Positions 44,665-53,811 of a DNA stretch of 64,000 nucleotides are shown here, piece after piece. The stretch's first letter is position 1. Each line of letters opens with the position of its first letter. The position numbers and the translations under genes were made by a program. The stretch spans positions 310,001 to 374,000 of the forward strand of contig NZ_FOMQ01000005.1 of the NCBI RefSeq assembly GCF_900112675.1, in the 5' to 3' direction. Below the pieces are notes generated by a model, which saw nothing but the letters and a program-made list of their open reading frames with translations, was not told the DNA's origin and searched no databases. Origin of the DNA: Paracidovorax konjaci (lineage in GTDB: Bacteria; Pseudomonadota; Gammaproteobacteria; Burkholderiales; Burkholderiaceae_C).

Positions 44665-46299
44665 ATGCCCACTTCTCTTGCCCAGCTCCAACAGTGGCTG
44701 CTCGAACCCGAAGGCCGACGCCTGGAGTTCAAGGAAGCCAAGCAGCGCTACGACTTCGAAAAGCTGCTCAGGTACTGCGTGGCCCTGGCCAATGAAGGTG
44801 GCGGCACCATGGTGCTGGGCGTGACGGACCAGCGGCCACGGCGCATCGTAGGTTCGCTGGCCTTTGAAGCCCCAGAACGCACAGAGGCAGGCTTGCACCA
44901 ACGGCTGGGACATCGCATTCCTGTCGAAGAACTTCATTTGCCCGAGGGTCGCGTAGTGATAGTGCATGTCCCTGCCCGATTGCCGGGCACGGCGTGGGAG
45001 ATTGACGGTCAATATTTGAAAAGGGCGGGTGACGACCTCGTAGCACTGAAGGGGCCGGAACTAAGCGAAATCTTTGCCGAGACCGGGCCAGACTTTTCAG
45101 CCCAACCCTGCCCCGGTGCCACGCTGGCGGATCTGGAGCCCGGTTCCATCGCGCTGTTTCGCGAGCGCTGGGCCAAAAAGGGCGGCGACTTGCGCAGACT
45201 CGACCTGAGCGATCAGCAGACGCTGCGCGATGCCGAACTGCTGGTGGAGGGCGACCAGGTGAGCTATGCCGCACTCATCCTGTTTGGCACGCGCGCAGGC
45301 CTTACCCGGTGGCTGGCCCAGGCTGAGCTGGTGTTCGAATACCGCTCGTCCGAAGCAGCGGGACCGGCAGCCGACCGGGAGGAATACCGCGCAGGTTTCT
45401 TTGCTTGGCAAGATGCACTGTGGAAAAAGATCACACTGCGCAACGACCGGCAAAGCTATCAGGACGATTTCTTTCGCATGGACTTGCCCACTTTCGACGA
45501 GGTGCCCGTGCGCGAAGCGATCCTGAATGCGGTCGCCCACCGGGACTATCGCCTGGGAGGTTCGATCTTCGTGCGGCAATTTGCCAAGCGGCTGGAGGTG
45601 GTGAGCCCTGGGGGCCTGCCACCCGGCATCACACCCGAAAACATCATCGACCAGCAAAATCCGCGCAATCGCCGCCTGGCCGAGGCCCTAGCACGCTGCG
45701 GCTTGATCGAGCGGTCAGGCCAGGGCCTCAACCTGATGATGGAAAGCGCCGTGCGCCAGGGCAAACCCCTGCCCAGCTTTGCAGGCACCGCTGTGCACGA
45801 GGTACGGCTCACACTGGAGGGCGGCATTCGCAACCCGGCATTTGTGCGATTCATGGAGCGGCTGGGAGAAGAGAGACTGCGCAGTTTTTCAACGCTCGAC
45901 TACCTGGCACTGGAACGCCTGGAGCAAAACCGCCCTTTGACTCCTGAGTTGCAGGAACGCCTGCCCACACTGGCAGAGGCGGGTGTGGTGGAAGTGATGG
46001 GCCGGGGAAAAACTGCCAGGTACATCCTGGCCGCCGCGCTGTATGCGACGCTGGGCAGCAGAGGCACCTACACCCGGAAACGGGGCCTGGACCACGGCAC
46101 CAACAAGGCTCTGTTGTTGCAACACCTCAAAGATCAACGTGGGGCTGGTGCACCACTGAGTGAATTCCGCCAAGTACTGCCCTCGCTCACCATCAAGGCG
46201 GTGCAAAAGCTGCTGGATGAGTTGCGCAACGAAGGATTGATACGCGTCGTTGGCCAGAGGCGCTGGGCCCGCTGGCATCTGGCAGATGAAGCTGTTTAA
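44665..46299 (+). CDS. AlbA_2 (Schlafen-like) domain ATP-binding protein
   Basis: 544 residues from the ATG at 44665. The N-terminal AlbA_2 domain (LEFKEAKQRYDFEKLLRYCVALANEGGG, RIVGS, then YLKRAGDD) is followed by an HATPase_c_4 region (VREAILNAVAHRDY, IERSGQGLNLMME) and C-terminal winged-helix segments (KALLLQHLKDQ to KAVQKLLDELRNEGLIRV). Such proteins are predicted transcription regulators and often occur in islands or near defence genes. The gene and its 3' flank are more AT-rich than the rest, suggesting acquisition. The nucleic acid target is unknown. Confidence 0.85.
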   Translation: MPTSLAQLQQWLLEPEGRRLEFKEAKQRYDFEKLLRYCVALANEGGGTMVLGVTDQRPRRIVGSLAFEAPERTEAGLHQRLGHRIPVEELHLPEGRVVIVHVPARLPGTAWEIDGQYLKRAGDDLVALKGPELSEIFAETGPDFSAQPCPGATLADLEPGSIALFRERWAKKGGDLRRLDLSDQQTLRDAELLVEGDQVSYAALILFGTRAGLTRWLAQAELVFEYRSSEAAGPAADREEYRAGFFAWQDALWKKITLRNDRQSYQDDFFRMDLPTFDEVPVREAILNAVAHRDYRLGGSIFVRQFAKRLEVVSPGGLPPGITPENIIDQQNPRNRRLAEALARCGLIERSGQGLNLMMESAVRQGKPLPSFAGTAVHEVRLTLEGGIRNPAFVRFMERLGEERLRSFSTLDYLALERLEQNRPLTPELQERLPTLAEAGVVEVMGRGKTARYILAAALYATLGSRGTYTRKRGLDHGTNKALLLQHLKDQRGAGAPLSEFRQVLPSLTIKAVQKLLDELRNEGLIRVVGQRRWARWHLADEAV

Positions 46300-46573
46300 A
46301 CCAGGGTTTAACCCAAAAGGTTAAAGCTTTGGATTTCTTCTAGAAATCACTTTGTGAATCAATGACTTATAAAACCCGGCAGGTTTAACGAGCGAGGGCG
46401 CCCGGGCTCCGTGCCTGGCTGCCCGGGGGCCGATCAACGATCACTTTCGGCCCATTCCATCGCTTGAAGCCAGCCGCTTCGTGCCCCGATGGCACCTTTG
46501 GGCCATCGCAGGCACGGCTACAAAGGCGGAATCGACCCTTTCCGCTTTTTCTTTGATTGAAGGACCCGCAACC

Positions 46574-47761
46574 ATGACCCACCGCGACATCTACATCGCC
46601 GCCACCGCCCGCACCGCCATCGGCTCCTTCGGCGGCGCCTTGAAGGACGTGCCCAACACCCGCCTGGCCACCACCGCCGTGCAGGCGGCCCTCGCGCGCA
46701 GCGGCATCGCGGCCGATGCGGTGGGCCATGTGGTGATGGGCAACGTGATCCCCACCGACACGAAGGACGCCTACCTCGCGCGCGTGGCTGCCATCGATGC
46801 GGGCTGCCCGGTGGAGACGCCGGCCTTCAACGTGAACCGGCTCTGCGGCTCCGGGCTGCAGGCCATCGTCTCGGCGGCGCAGGCCATCGCGCTGGGCGAT
46901 TGCGATGTGGCCATCGGCGGAGGCTCCGAATCGATGAGCCGCGGCCCCTATTTCGACACCGCTTCGCGCTGGGGCGCGCGCATGGGCGATGCCACGAGCA
47001 TCGACTACATGCTCGGCATCCTGCACGACCCCTGGCAGAAGATGCACATGGGCATCACGGCCGAGAACGTGGCCGAGCGCTACCGCATCAGCCGCGCCAT
47101 GCAGGACGAGCTGGCGGCCGCGAGCCAGCAGCGCGCTGCGGCGGCCATCGCCGCCGGCCATTTCAAGGAGCAGATCGTCCCGGTGGAGATTGCCTCGCGC
47201 AAGGGCACGGTGGTGTTCGATACCGACGAGCACGTGCGCGCGGGCACCACGGTGGAGGCGCTGGCGGGCATGAAGCCCGCCTTCCGCAAGGAGAGCGGCA
47301 CGGTCACGGCCGGCAATGCGTCGGGCATCAACGATGGCGCTGCCGCGCTGGTGCTGGTGGCCGGCGACCGCGCCGCGGCCCTGGGTGCCCGGCCGCTCGC
47401 ACGCCTCGTGGGCTATGCGCATGCCGGCGTGGACCCGGCCTACATGGGTATCGGCCCGGTGCCGGCCACGCGCGCCGTGCTGCAGCGCACGGGGCTGTCG
47501 GTGCAGGATCTGGACGTGGTCGAGGCCAACGAAGCCTTCGCCGCCCAGGCCTGCGCAGTGATCCAGGAGCTGGGCCTGGACCCGGCCCACGTGAACCCGA
47601 ACGGCTCGGGCATCTCCCTGGGCCACCCCGTGGGCGCAACGGGCGCGATCATCGCCACCAAAGCCATCGCGGAGCTGCACCGCACGGGCGGGCGCTATGC
47701 GCTGGTGACGATGTGCATCGGCGGCGGACAGGGCATCGCGGCGATTTTCGAACGCGTTTGA
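46574..47761 (+). CDS. bktB: Acetyl-CoA acetyltransferase / beta-ketothiolase
   Basis: 395 residues, full thiolase. Nucleophilic Cys in [18 protein letters not shown] (near 90), the NEAFAAQ motif, and the second His/Cys set in [16 protein letters not shown] and [14 protein letters not shown]. Condenses or cleaves acyl-CoA; feeds polyhydroxyalkanoate or beta-oxidation. GAAGGA stands upstream of the ATG. The 274-bp gap before it is AT-rich at its left end (GGTTTAACC-like repeats) with no gene seen. Substrate range (BktB versus PhaA) is not certain. Confidence 0.93.
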   Translation: MTHRDIYIAATARTAIGSFGGALKDVPNTRLATTAVQAALARSGIAADAVGHVVMGNVIPTDTKDAYLARVAAIDAGCPVETPAFNVNRLCGSGLQAIVSAAQAIALGDCDVAIGGGSESMSRGPYFDTASRWGARMGDATSIDYMLGILHDPWQKMHMGITAENVAERYRISRAMQDELAAASQQRAAAAIAAGHFKEQIVPVEIASRKGTVVFDTDEHVRAGTTVEALAGMKPAFRKESGTVTAGNASGINDGAAALVLVAGDRAAALGARPLARLVGYAHAGVDPAYMGIGPVPATRAVLQRTGLSVQDLDVVEANEAFAAQACAVIQELGLDPAHVNPNGSGISLGHPVGATGAIIATKAIAELHRTGGRYALVTMCIGGGQGIAAIFERV

Positions 47762-47837
47762 AACTGTTGGAAACAGCGGGAAGAAGTGGCCCGCATCCCC
47801 CTAGCATCGCCTGTCCGCATTTCCGCACGACCGGCCC

Positions 47838-48230
47838 ATGCCCTACATCTACCAAGACGTCGATTCGCTGAACAACAAACCCAAAGTGGGGAGCAAGCAT
47901 TGCGTGGCCTTGCTGCAGCACTACGCCCACCTGCCGCATACCAGTTCGTGGAAGCCGGGAGAAACCGTCTTCGGCAACGCCAATATCAAGAAAGGAACGG
48001 CGATCGCCACGTTCAACAAGGCCGGCAAGTACGGCAACCTCCCCACCGGCAATCACGCCGCTTTCTTCGTATCGCAGGATGCGGGTGGAATACGGATCAT
48101 GGACCAGTGGCTGGACGACGACAGGAAGCCCAAAATTTCCATGCGCTACATCCGTCCGGTAGGACAACGCAAGGACGGGCAGTACACCGATCCCAGCAAC
48201 AATGCCAGCGCCTATTCGGTGATCGAATGA
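47838..48230 (+). CDS. BPSL0067-family protein, candidate T6SS amidase effector
   Basis: 130 residues matching the BPSL0067 family (NlpC/P60-like fold). Catalytic Cys22 in VGSKHCVALLQHYA and His73 in PTGNHAAFFVSQ, then IMDQWL and the C-terminal SNNASAYSVIE. Family members accompany T6SS loci and are predicted cell-wall amidases. No signal peptide, as expected for a T6SS cargo. The gene 11 nt downstream encodes an exported protein, a typical effector–immunity order. No secretion structural genes are in the window. Confidence 0.8.
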   Translation: MPYIYQDVDSLNNKPKVGSKHCVALLQHYAHLPHTSSWKPGETVFGNANIKKGTAIATFNKAGKYGNLPTGNHAAFFVSQDAGGIRIMDQWLDDDRKPKISMRYIRPVGQRKDGQYTDPSNNASAYSVIE

Positions 48231-48241
48231 AGGAGAACTCC

Positions 48242-48700
48242 ATGCCCATCGGCAGCCGAAGAATATCCTGCGCAATACTCACCAGCATGGCCTTGTTCAC
48301 ACAGGCGAGCCTTGCAGCAACACCGTCTCCCACGGCCCTGGCATGCCCTGCTTCCATCCAGTTGTCCTCTGCTCACCTGGAAGCCTCGGGTTTGCCCACC
48401 GGCACCACTCTCTCCGTGGACCGTACCCCTCTCCCTCTCAGTGGCAGCAATGTATTCAGCGGCCCTCCCGAACAGGCGGGGGCGCTGATGCCGACCGCGA
48501 CCACGAAAGGCAAAGGCGGTAACCGCGCCGTCTGGGAATTCGAGGGCAGTTATCCCGAAGGCAAGTTCATCTCGTGCGACTACGCAGGCGGAACGGTGCG
48601 CGTGGTACGGCGCGTAGACGATGCAGCCAAGCGCTGCACGTCCACATCGAGCACGACGAAGAATCCGCCTGCCCTGCAGACGCAGTTCCAGTGCGAGTGA
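48242..48700 (+). CDS. STY0301-like exported protein, candidate immunity partner
   Basis: 152 residues. A signal peptide (AILTSMALFTQASLAA) indicates the periplasm. Conserved cysteines in LACPASIQL, FISCDYAGG, AKRCTS and TQFQCE suggest disulfide bonding, as in STY0301-type proteins found beside BPSL0067 genes. Directly after the amidase-like gene, so it is the likely inhibitor. Confidence 0.7.
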   Translation: MPIGSRRISCAILTSMALFTQASLAATPSPTALACPASIQLSSAHLEASGLPTGTTLSVDRTPLPLSGSNVFSGPPEQAGALMPTATTKGKGGNRAVWEFEGSYPEGKFISCDYAGGTVRVVRRVDDAAKRCTSTSSTTKNPPALQTQFQCE

Positions 48701-48776
48701 CGGGCGCGTGCCGGGCCAAGGCGCAAAAGGTGCCCGCCGATCCCCTCGCCGGCACCCGCTCGTTCGCTATCATTTA

Positions 48777-48810
48777 TATAGCAAACTATTCAATGAAAAC
48801 GCCGGCATGA
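48777..48810 (+). repeat. Repeated intergenic element, copy 2
   Basis: ATATAGCAAACTATTCAATG followed by AAAACGCCGGCATG. Shares the ATAGCAAACTATTnAATG core and a CGCCGGCATG-like tail with the other copies. It merges into the downstream hairpin. Confidence 0.55.
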
Positions 48811-48821
48811 CCGGCTTTTTT
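48801..48821. terminator. Bidirectional terminator between STY0301-like and DUF3297 genes
   Basis: GCCGG–catga–CCGGC (48801–48815) followed by TTTTTT on plus; AAAA precedes it, giving a T-run on minus as well. Serves the convergent stops on both sides. Confidence 0.7.
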
Positions 48822-49069
48822 CATTTGTAGAACGCTTCCACGGCGCCCTTGAGGGTGATCATGAGCGGCCGGCCCTTGCGGTCCACCGTCTTGCCCGCGG
48901 GCACCTTGATCCAGCCCTCGCTCACGCAGTATTCCTCCACGTCGAAGCGCTCCTTGCCGTTGAAGCGGATGCCGATGTCGTGCTCGAACACGGCCGGCAG
49001 GTGGAACTTGCTGCGCGGGTCGATGGAGAGGTGGTCGGGGAGTTCGGGGCGTTGCGTTGCGTCGGTCAC
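48821..49069 (-). CDS. DUF3297-family protein
   Basis: 82 residues from a GTG at 49069 (start VTDATQRPELPDHLSIDPRS). HDIGIRFNGKERFDVEEYC and GWIKVPAGKTVDRKGRPLMI are typical of DUF3297, small proteins of unknown function that some annotations call glutathione-peroxidase-like without evidence. The long frame upstream is an antisense-type extension. Confidence 0.85.
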   Translation of the reverse strand: MTDATQRPELPDHLSIDPRSKFHLPAVFEHDIGIRFNGKERFDVEEYCVSEGWIKVPAGKTVDRKGRPLMITLKGAVEAFYK

Positions 49070-49158
49070 GGAAAAGCTCTCTGGCTGGGTGGAACGAAAA
49101 GCGTGGATTCTCCAGGAAACCGCCGCCGCGCGGCCCGAAGCCCTGCGCCGCGGCGGCC

Positions 49159-50412
49159 TCACCGCAGCATCGCGTAGCCCACCGCGATGGCCGCCGCCAG
49201 CCCCGCGGCATCGGCGAGCAGCGCGCAGGCCAGCGCGTGGCGTGTGTGCTTCACGCCCACGCTGCCGAAGTACACGGCCAGCACGTAGAAGGTGGTTTCG
49301 CTGGAGCCCTGCACGATGGCGGCCAGCCGGCCGGCGAACGAATCCACGCCGTGCACCTGCATCACGTCGATCATCAGCCCGCGCGCGCCCGCGCCCGAGA
49401 GCACCCGCATGAGCGCCACGGGCAGCGCCGGCAGGAAGGCGGTGTCCCAGCCCATCGCCGCCACGCCCGCGCCGATGGCGGCCATCAGCGCATCCATGCA
49501 GCCGGCCGCGCGGAAGACGCCGATGGCCACGAGGATCGCCACGAGGTAGGGCACGATCTGCACGGCCACGCCGAAGCCTTCCTTGGCACCGTCGATGAAG
49601 GCGTCGTACACGTTGATGCGGCGCACCGCACCCGCCAGGATGAAGAGCAGCACCACGCCCAGCACCACTGCCGCGCCCGTGGTGCCCACGATGCGGGCGG
49701 CCTGCTCGGCCGGCAGCCGGCCCAGCGCCCACACGGCCGCGCCCAGCAGGCCGGCCACGGCCACCACGGGCAGGAGCAGCCGCGGGCGCCAGAGCGGCAG
49801 GCGCTGGCACAGGCCCACGGCCAGCACGCCCGCGAGCAGGGAGACGAAGGTGACCACCAGCGTGGGCAGGAAGATGTCCGCCGCGTTGAAGCCCGGGCCC
49901 AGGCCCTGCTGCAGGGCCGTGCTCTGGCGGATCGCGATGACCGAGGTGGGGATCAGCGTGAGCCCGGCCGTGTTCATCACCACGAACATGATCTGCGCGT
50001 TGCTGGCCTCGTCGCGCGGGCCGGTGTGCAGCGACTGCAGCTCGCGCATGGCCGTGAGGCCGAGCGGCGTGGCCGCGTTGTCCAGCCCCAGCAGGTTGGC
50101 CGAGAGGTTCATGGTCATCGCGCCCTGGGCCGGGTGGCCCTGGGGCACGCCGGGGAACAGGTGGCGCAGCAGCGGCGCGGCCGCGCGTGCGAGCAGCTCC
50201 ACCATGCCCGCGCGCTCGCCCACGCGCAGCAGGCCCAGCCAGAGCGCCATCACGCCCGCGAGCCCCAGGGAGATCTCGAAGCCCGAGCGCGCGGCCGTGA
50301 ACATCGCCGCCAGCAGCGCCTGGAAGATGTCGGCATCGCCGAGGGCCCAGCGCACGGCGGCGGTCGCGAACGCGATGGTGAAGAAGCCGATCCAGACCCA
50401 GTTGAGCGCCAT
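49159..50412 (-). CDS. SpmA–SpmB fusion (nucleoside-recognition/Gate domain) membrane protein
   Basis: 417 residues, about ten membrane helices. The N-terminal half matches SpmA (AMTMNLSANLLGLDNAATPL, NAQIMFVVMNTAGLTLIPTS) and the C-terminal half SpmB (NVYDAFIDGAKEGFGVAVQI, GSSETTFYVLAVYFGSVG). In Bacillus the two are separate spore-maturation proteins; the fused form is common in non-sporing Gram-negatives, with an unknown, probably transport role. Confidence 0.88.
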   Translation of the reverse strand: MALNWVWIGFFTIAFATAAVRWALGDADIFQALLAAMFTAARSGFEISLGLAGVMALWLGLLRVGERAGMVELLARAAAPLLRHLFPGVPQGHPAQGAMTMNLSANLLGLDNAATPLGLTAMRELQSLHTGPRDEASNAQIMFVVMNTAGLTLIPTSVIAIRQSTALQQGLGPGFNAADIFLPTLVVTFVSLLAGVLAVGLCQRLPLWRPRLLLPVVAVAGLLGAAVWALGRLPAEQAARIVGTTGAAVVLGVVLLFILAGAVRRINVYDAFIDGAKEGFGVAVQIVPYLVAILVAIGVFRAAGCMDALMAAIGAGVAAMGWDTAFLPALPVALMRVLSGAGARGLMIDVMQVHGVDSFAGRLAAIVQGSSETTFYVLAVYFGSVGVKHTRHALACALLADAAGLAAAIAVGYAMLR

Positions 50413-50457
50413 GGGGGCGATGGTAGCCGCAGGCCCGGGGCTGGGGCCGCGCCTTGC

Positions 50458-50961
50458 CTACAGGAAACCGATCCAGCGCCCCGCCAGCACCACGCCCAGC
50501 CAGAGCACCAGCGAGGCGGCGGCCTGTGCCCGGGCCAGGGGGCCGGCCCGCCCCGCCTGCAGCGTGCGTGCCCAGCGCCCGCCCCAGTGCATGGCAGCCA
50601 CGTTGGCCAACGCCAGTGCCAGCAGGGCGAGCTTGGCCAGGAAGGCCGGGTTCTGCGCGTAGTCCACGGGGCGAACCGCGAAGAGCCACAGCCCCGTCGC
50701 CACCGCGGCCGACAGCCCCGCGGCTGCCGCGCGCGAGAGGAAGGGCCCGATCACCGCGAGCGGCAGCGCGCGGCCGATCCACCCGAGCAGGCGCAGGTCC
50801 AGCAGCAGGGCCGTGCCCACGCCCAGGCCCAGCGCGGCGATGTGCACCGCATTCACCACCAGGTAGGCCGTGCCCGAGGCCTTGAGCCACGCGGCGGGCG
50901 GCCAGCCGGCGAGTGCCTGCAGCCAGGGCAGCAGGCCGGCGGGGAGCTGCGGGACATCCAT
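50458..50961 (-). CDS. DUF6644-like integral membrane protein
   Basis: 167 residues, four membrane helices (for example VVNAVHIAALGLGVGTALLL). Resembles DUF6644 proteins, which often neighbour DUF6152 as here (38 nt downstream of it on the same strand). Function unknown. Confidence 0.7.
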   Translation of the reverse strand: MDVPQLPAGLLPWLQALAGWPPAAWLKASGTAYLVVNAVHIAALGLGVGTALLLDLRLLGWIGRALPLAVIGPFLSRAAAAGLSAAVATGLWLFAVRPVDYAQNPAFLAKLALLALALANVAAMHWGGRWARTLQAGRAGPLARAQAAASLVLWLGVVLAGRWIGFL

Positions 50962-50999
50962 CAGCGGCGGGGCGGTCGCATCGATCGGATCGATCGGGG

Positions 51000-51416
51000 T
51001 CAGCGCTTCTGGACGCGCTCGGGGTAGAGCACGTAGGCCTTGCCGCCCACCTCGATCTGCACGGCCTTCATGCGGTGCTTCGTGGCGTCCTTGTCACGGT
51101 TGCCGACGGCCTTGACCGTGTCGCCCGCGCGCGCGGACTGGGCGTTGAAGCCCGAGCGCTCGGTCTGCACGGGGTTGCCCAGCTCCACGCGCCAGACGGT
51201 GCCGTCGGCCGCGCGCACGTCCAGCAACGGATGCGGCGGGGACAGCTCCACGCGCTGCACGGTGCCGGACAGTTCGGACTGCGCCTCCTCGGCCCAGGAC
51301 CAGCCATGGTGCGCATGGGCGGGCAGCAGGCCCGGCCCGGCCAGGCAGGCCGCGGCGAACCAGGCCCCGGCGGCAAGGCGCAGGCGGCGGGAGGACGGGG
51401 GTGGCGGATGGAACAT
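51000..51416 (-). CDS. DUF6152-family exported protein
   Basis: 138 residues. A signal peptide ends at LLPAHA, directly followed by HHGWSWAEE, the DUF6152 hallmark; GNRDKDATKHRMKA and YVLYPERV also match. Probably periplasmic, with His residues near the mature N-terminus that could bind metal. The ATG at 51416 is before the signal peptide. Forms a pair with the DUF6644-like gene. Confidence 0.83.
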   Translation of the reverse strand: MFHPPPPSSRRLRLAAGAWFAAACLAGPGLLPAHAHHGWSWAEEAQSELSGTVQRVELSPPHPLLDVRAADGTVWRVELGNPVQTERSGFNAQSARAGDTVKAVGNRDKDATKHRMKAVQIEVGGKAYVLYPERVQKR

Positions 51417-51567
51417 GGAAGGCACCTTCGGTAGGAAAGACGAGGAACGGAAGGGCCGGCTGGCTGGCTGGCAGTCAGCCGGGGCGCCCATCGTGCCGCC
51501 AGACGGGCGCCCGCGCAAACCCCCGGGGCCGGCAGGGGCGTCCGGTCGGCGCGCCGCCGCAGAGGCG

Positions 51568-53592
51568 TCAGGCGGCGGAGGCCTGGAACGCGGGGGCGAA
51601 CACGCGGTCGATCAGCGGGTTCGAGAACCGCTCGCGCATGTCGGCGACCGTATAGCCGCCCGCGCTGGCGATGGCCGCGAGGTCGTGGCCGAACACCGGC
51701 CATTGGTCGGCGTAGGCCACCGTGCGCAGGTAGTCCTCGATGGGCTGGCCGCGCAGGCTGAGGCCCTGCCACTGCTTGGCCCAGTGCGGCCGGATGTTCA
51801 GCGGGCGGCCCTGCGCGTCCGTGTAGCGCGCCCAGGCGTCGGTGATCTGCTGCATGAGCTGCGCCCACTCGCCCGGATCGGTGTTCAGCGTGGTGAGCAT
51901 CTCGATCGAGCAGGTGCCGAAGTCATTGCCGCGCTGGGGCGCCAGCGTGATGCCGGAGCCGCCCATGATGCGCATCTCCAGCGTGAGGCGCATCGGCGCG
52001 ATGCCCTGCGACGCGAACACCCCGTAGATGACCGCGATCGCATCCCACCAGGCCCGCTGGCAGAGGTTCCAGTCGGGCAGGCCCGGCTGGTCCGCGCGTT
52101 CGGGGATGGGGATCTCGAACTCCATGTCCAGCACGCGCATGTTCTGGATGCCGCGCCGGAAATGCAGCCCGTCGATGAGCGGCGTGGTGGCGCCCTCGGT
52201 GGGCAGGAAGGCCATCGCGCTGTCGCCCAGCAGCTTGGCCTGCATGTCCTGGGGCAGCGCCTGGAACAGCGGGGTGTCGATCAGCAGGCCGGCCAGGTAT
52301 TCCTGCAGTTCCTGCGCGCGGGTTTCCAGGGGGCTCGGGTAATCGACGGCGTCCTGGCGCCGGCCGTCGTTCTTCCAGGTGTTGATCCAGCAGTCGGACT
52401 GGAAGGTGAACCAGAACCATTCGGCGTAGTAGTCGGTCTCGCAGCGCGAGACGAAGTCGGCGCGCGCGGCCGCCAGGTCCTGCGGCGTGATGCCGGACAT
52501 GTCGACCTGGGGCGGCACGGCGAAGCCCTCGGGCGGCGGCACCGACAGGGCCAGCCGTTCACGGCGCGGCGCCAGCGCGGCGTAGCTCATCGGGTCGAGC
52601 TTGAGCGTGAGCGCCGTCACCACGCCCAGCAGGCCGAACGCGCCTGCCGCGGAGCGCAGCAGCGCCGGGTCGCTGACGGTCTGCAGCTCGCCGCGGGCAT
52701 TGACGAATTCGATCTCGGCCACCAGGTCGCTCAGCGTCTGGTTGTCCCAGCCGGCGCCATGGCAGACCGGTGCATTGCTGCCGCCGAAGGTGATCTCCAC
52801 CATGATGACGTTCAGCGGCAGCGTCCAATCCCACTGGCCGCCCTGCGCGCTCAGGCACCACTGCCGGAACTGCTCGTTGGTGGTGGCGGCGCCGATGCGG
52901 CACAGCGCCTTGCGCACCCCCTGGTCCTGCACGTAGCCGGTGATGGCGATGCCCTGGAGTTCGTTGGTGGGGTCGATGGGCGGCTCGGAGGCGGGCAGCA
53001 GGGTCGCCACCGACAGCGGCAGCAGGGAGACCAGCACCTCCCCGTCCTCCGCGTACAGCGAGGTCCAGGTGTGGCGGTAGCCGGCGCAGCGCACGCTGCG
53101 GCCATTGGCCGCGGCCCACCGCACGATCGACTGCACGCCCGCCCGGGTCTTGGGAAAGCAGGTCAGCCCCGGCGTGCTGGACACCGTGCGCCCCCAGTTC
53201 TGGAAGGCCAGGTCCGACAGCCGATCGACCGGCTGCCCGTTGCCCTCCAGGAAATCGCTCGGGGAGAGCAGGGAGGCCGGCGGCGCGGCCGGCGCATCCG
53301 CAGCGGCAGCAGCAGCAGCAGCCCGCACGGTGGCCACCGGGCCGGCACCGCCTCGGACCGCGCCCTGCACCGCGCCGCCCACCCGGGCGGCCAGCTCGGG
53401 GTCGGCCTGCGCCAGCGCCTGCACCTGCGCCAGCGTGATGAGCGGCGCGGGCGCTCCCTGCGCGAGGGCGGTCCGGACATCCTGCAGGTAGTCCGACCAG
53501 GCGGCCAGCAGGCCCCCCTGCGCGGCGGTCTGCACGAGTGCGGACATGCGGGCGCTGTCCAAGGACGGAGGGGTGGAGGGGGTCGTCGCCAT
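51568..53592 (-). CDS. FAD-binding oxidase (VAO/PCMH family, cholesterol-oxidase-like)
   Basis: 674 residues. An Ala-rich N-terminal region of ~110 residues precedes a PCMH FAD-binding domain (FPKTRAGVQSIVRWAAANGR with RCAGYRHTWT, then GGSNAPVCHGAGWDNQTLSD as the second FAD contact) and a substrate-cap domain with many aromatic residues. Resembles type II flavin-linked cholesterol/alcohol oxidases; the substrate is not determined. No signal peptide seen. Divergent orientation from nothing nearby; downstream are the DUF6152/DUF6644 genes. Confidence 0.78.
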   Translation of the reverse strand: MATTPSTPPSLDSARMSALVQTAAQGGLLAAWSDYLQDVRTALAQGAPAPLITLAQVQALAQADPELAARVGGAVQGAVRGGAGPVATVRAAAAAAAADAPAAPPASLLSPSDFLEGNGQPVDRLSDLAFQNWGRTVSSTPGLTCFPKTRAGVQSIVRWAAANGRSVRCAGYRHTWTSLYAEDGEVLVSLLPLSVATLLPASEPPIDPTNELQGIAITGYVQDQGVRKALCRIGAATTNEQFRQWCLSAQGGQWDWTLPLNVIMVEITFGGSNAPVCHGAGWDNQTLSDLVAEIEFVNARGELQTVSDPALLRSAAGAFGLLGVVTALTLKLDPMSYAALAPRRERLALSVPPPEGFAVPPQVDMSGITPQDLAAARADFVSRCETDYYAEWFWFTFQSDCWINTWKNDGRRQDAVDYPSPLETRAQELQEYLAGLLIDTPLFQALPQDMQAKLLGDSAMAFLPTEGATTPLIDGLHFRRGIQNMRVLDMEFEIPIPERADQPGLPDWNLCQRAWWDAIAVIYGVFASQGIAPMRLTLEMRIMGGSGITLAPQRGNDFGTCSIEMLTTLNTDPGEWAQLMQQITDAWARYTDAQGRPLNIRPHWAKQWQGLSLRGQPIEDYLRTVAYADQWPVFGHDLAAIASAGGYTVADMRERFSNPLIDRVFAPAFQASAA

Positions 53593-53742
53593 GGTCGCTC
53601 CCGGGCACTGGGCCGGCTGGTTGGATGGAAGGGGAGAAAGAAGGGCGCAGTCTTGCAGCGATGGCCCCCGGCGGGGCTGAAGGCTTCTGAGCCGCGCCTT
53701 AATCCTTGTGAAAACCCGGAGCGCGGGCCCGGCCCCTCCCCC

Positions 53743-53780
53743 AAAAAGAAAAGGCCCCGCAGCCGGTTGGCTGGGGGCCT
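53743..53780 (-). terminator. Intrinsic terminator after rdgC
   Basis: On the minus strand AGGCCCCCAGCC–AACC–GGCTGCGGGGCCT (53752–53780, one mismatch/bulge) followed by TTTCTTTTT (53743–53751), about 30 nt past the rdgC stop. Confidence 0.82.
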
Positions 53781-53811
53781 AGAGGCGGAGCCGCCGCAGG
53801 GGCGGCGGTGG

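Noticed and set aside
44665-46299. AlbA_2 gene considered as part of a mobile element
   Set aside because: No integrase, transposase, terminal inverted repeats or target duplication seen on either side.
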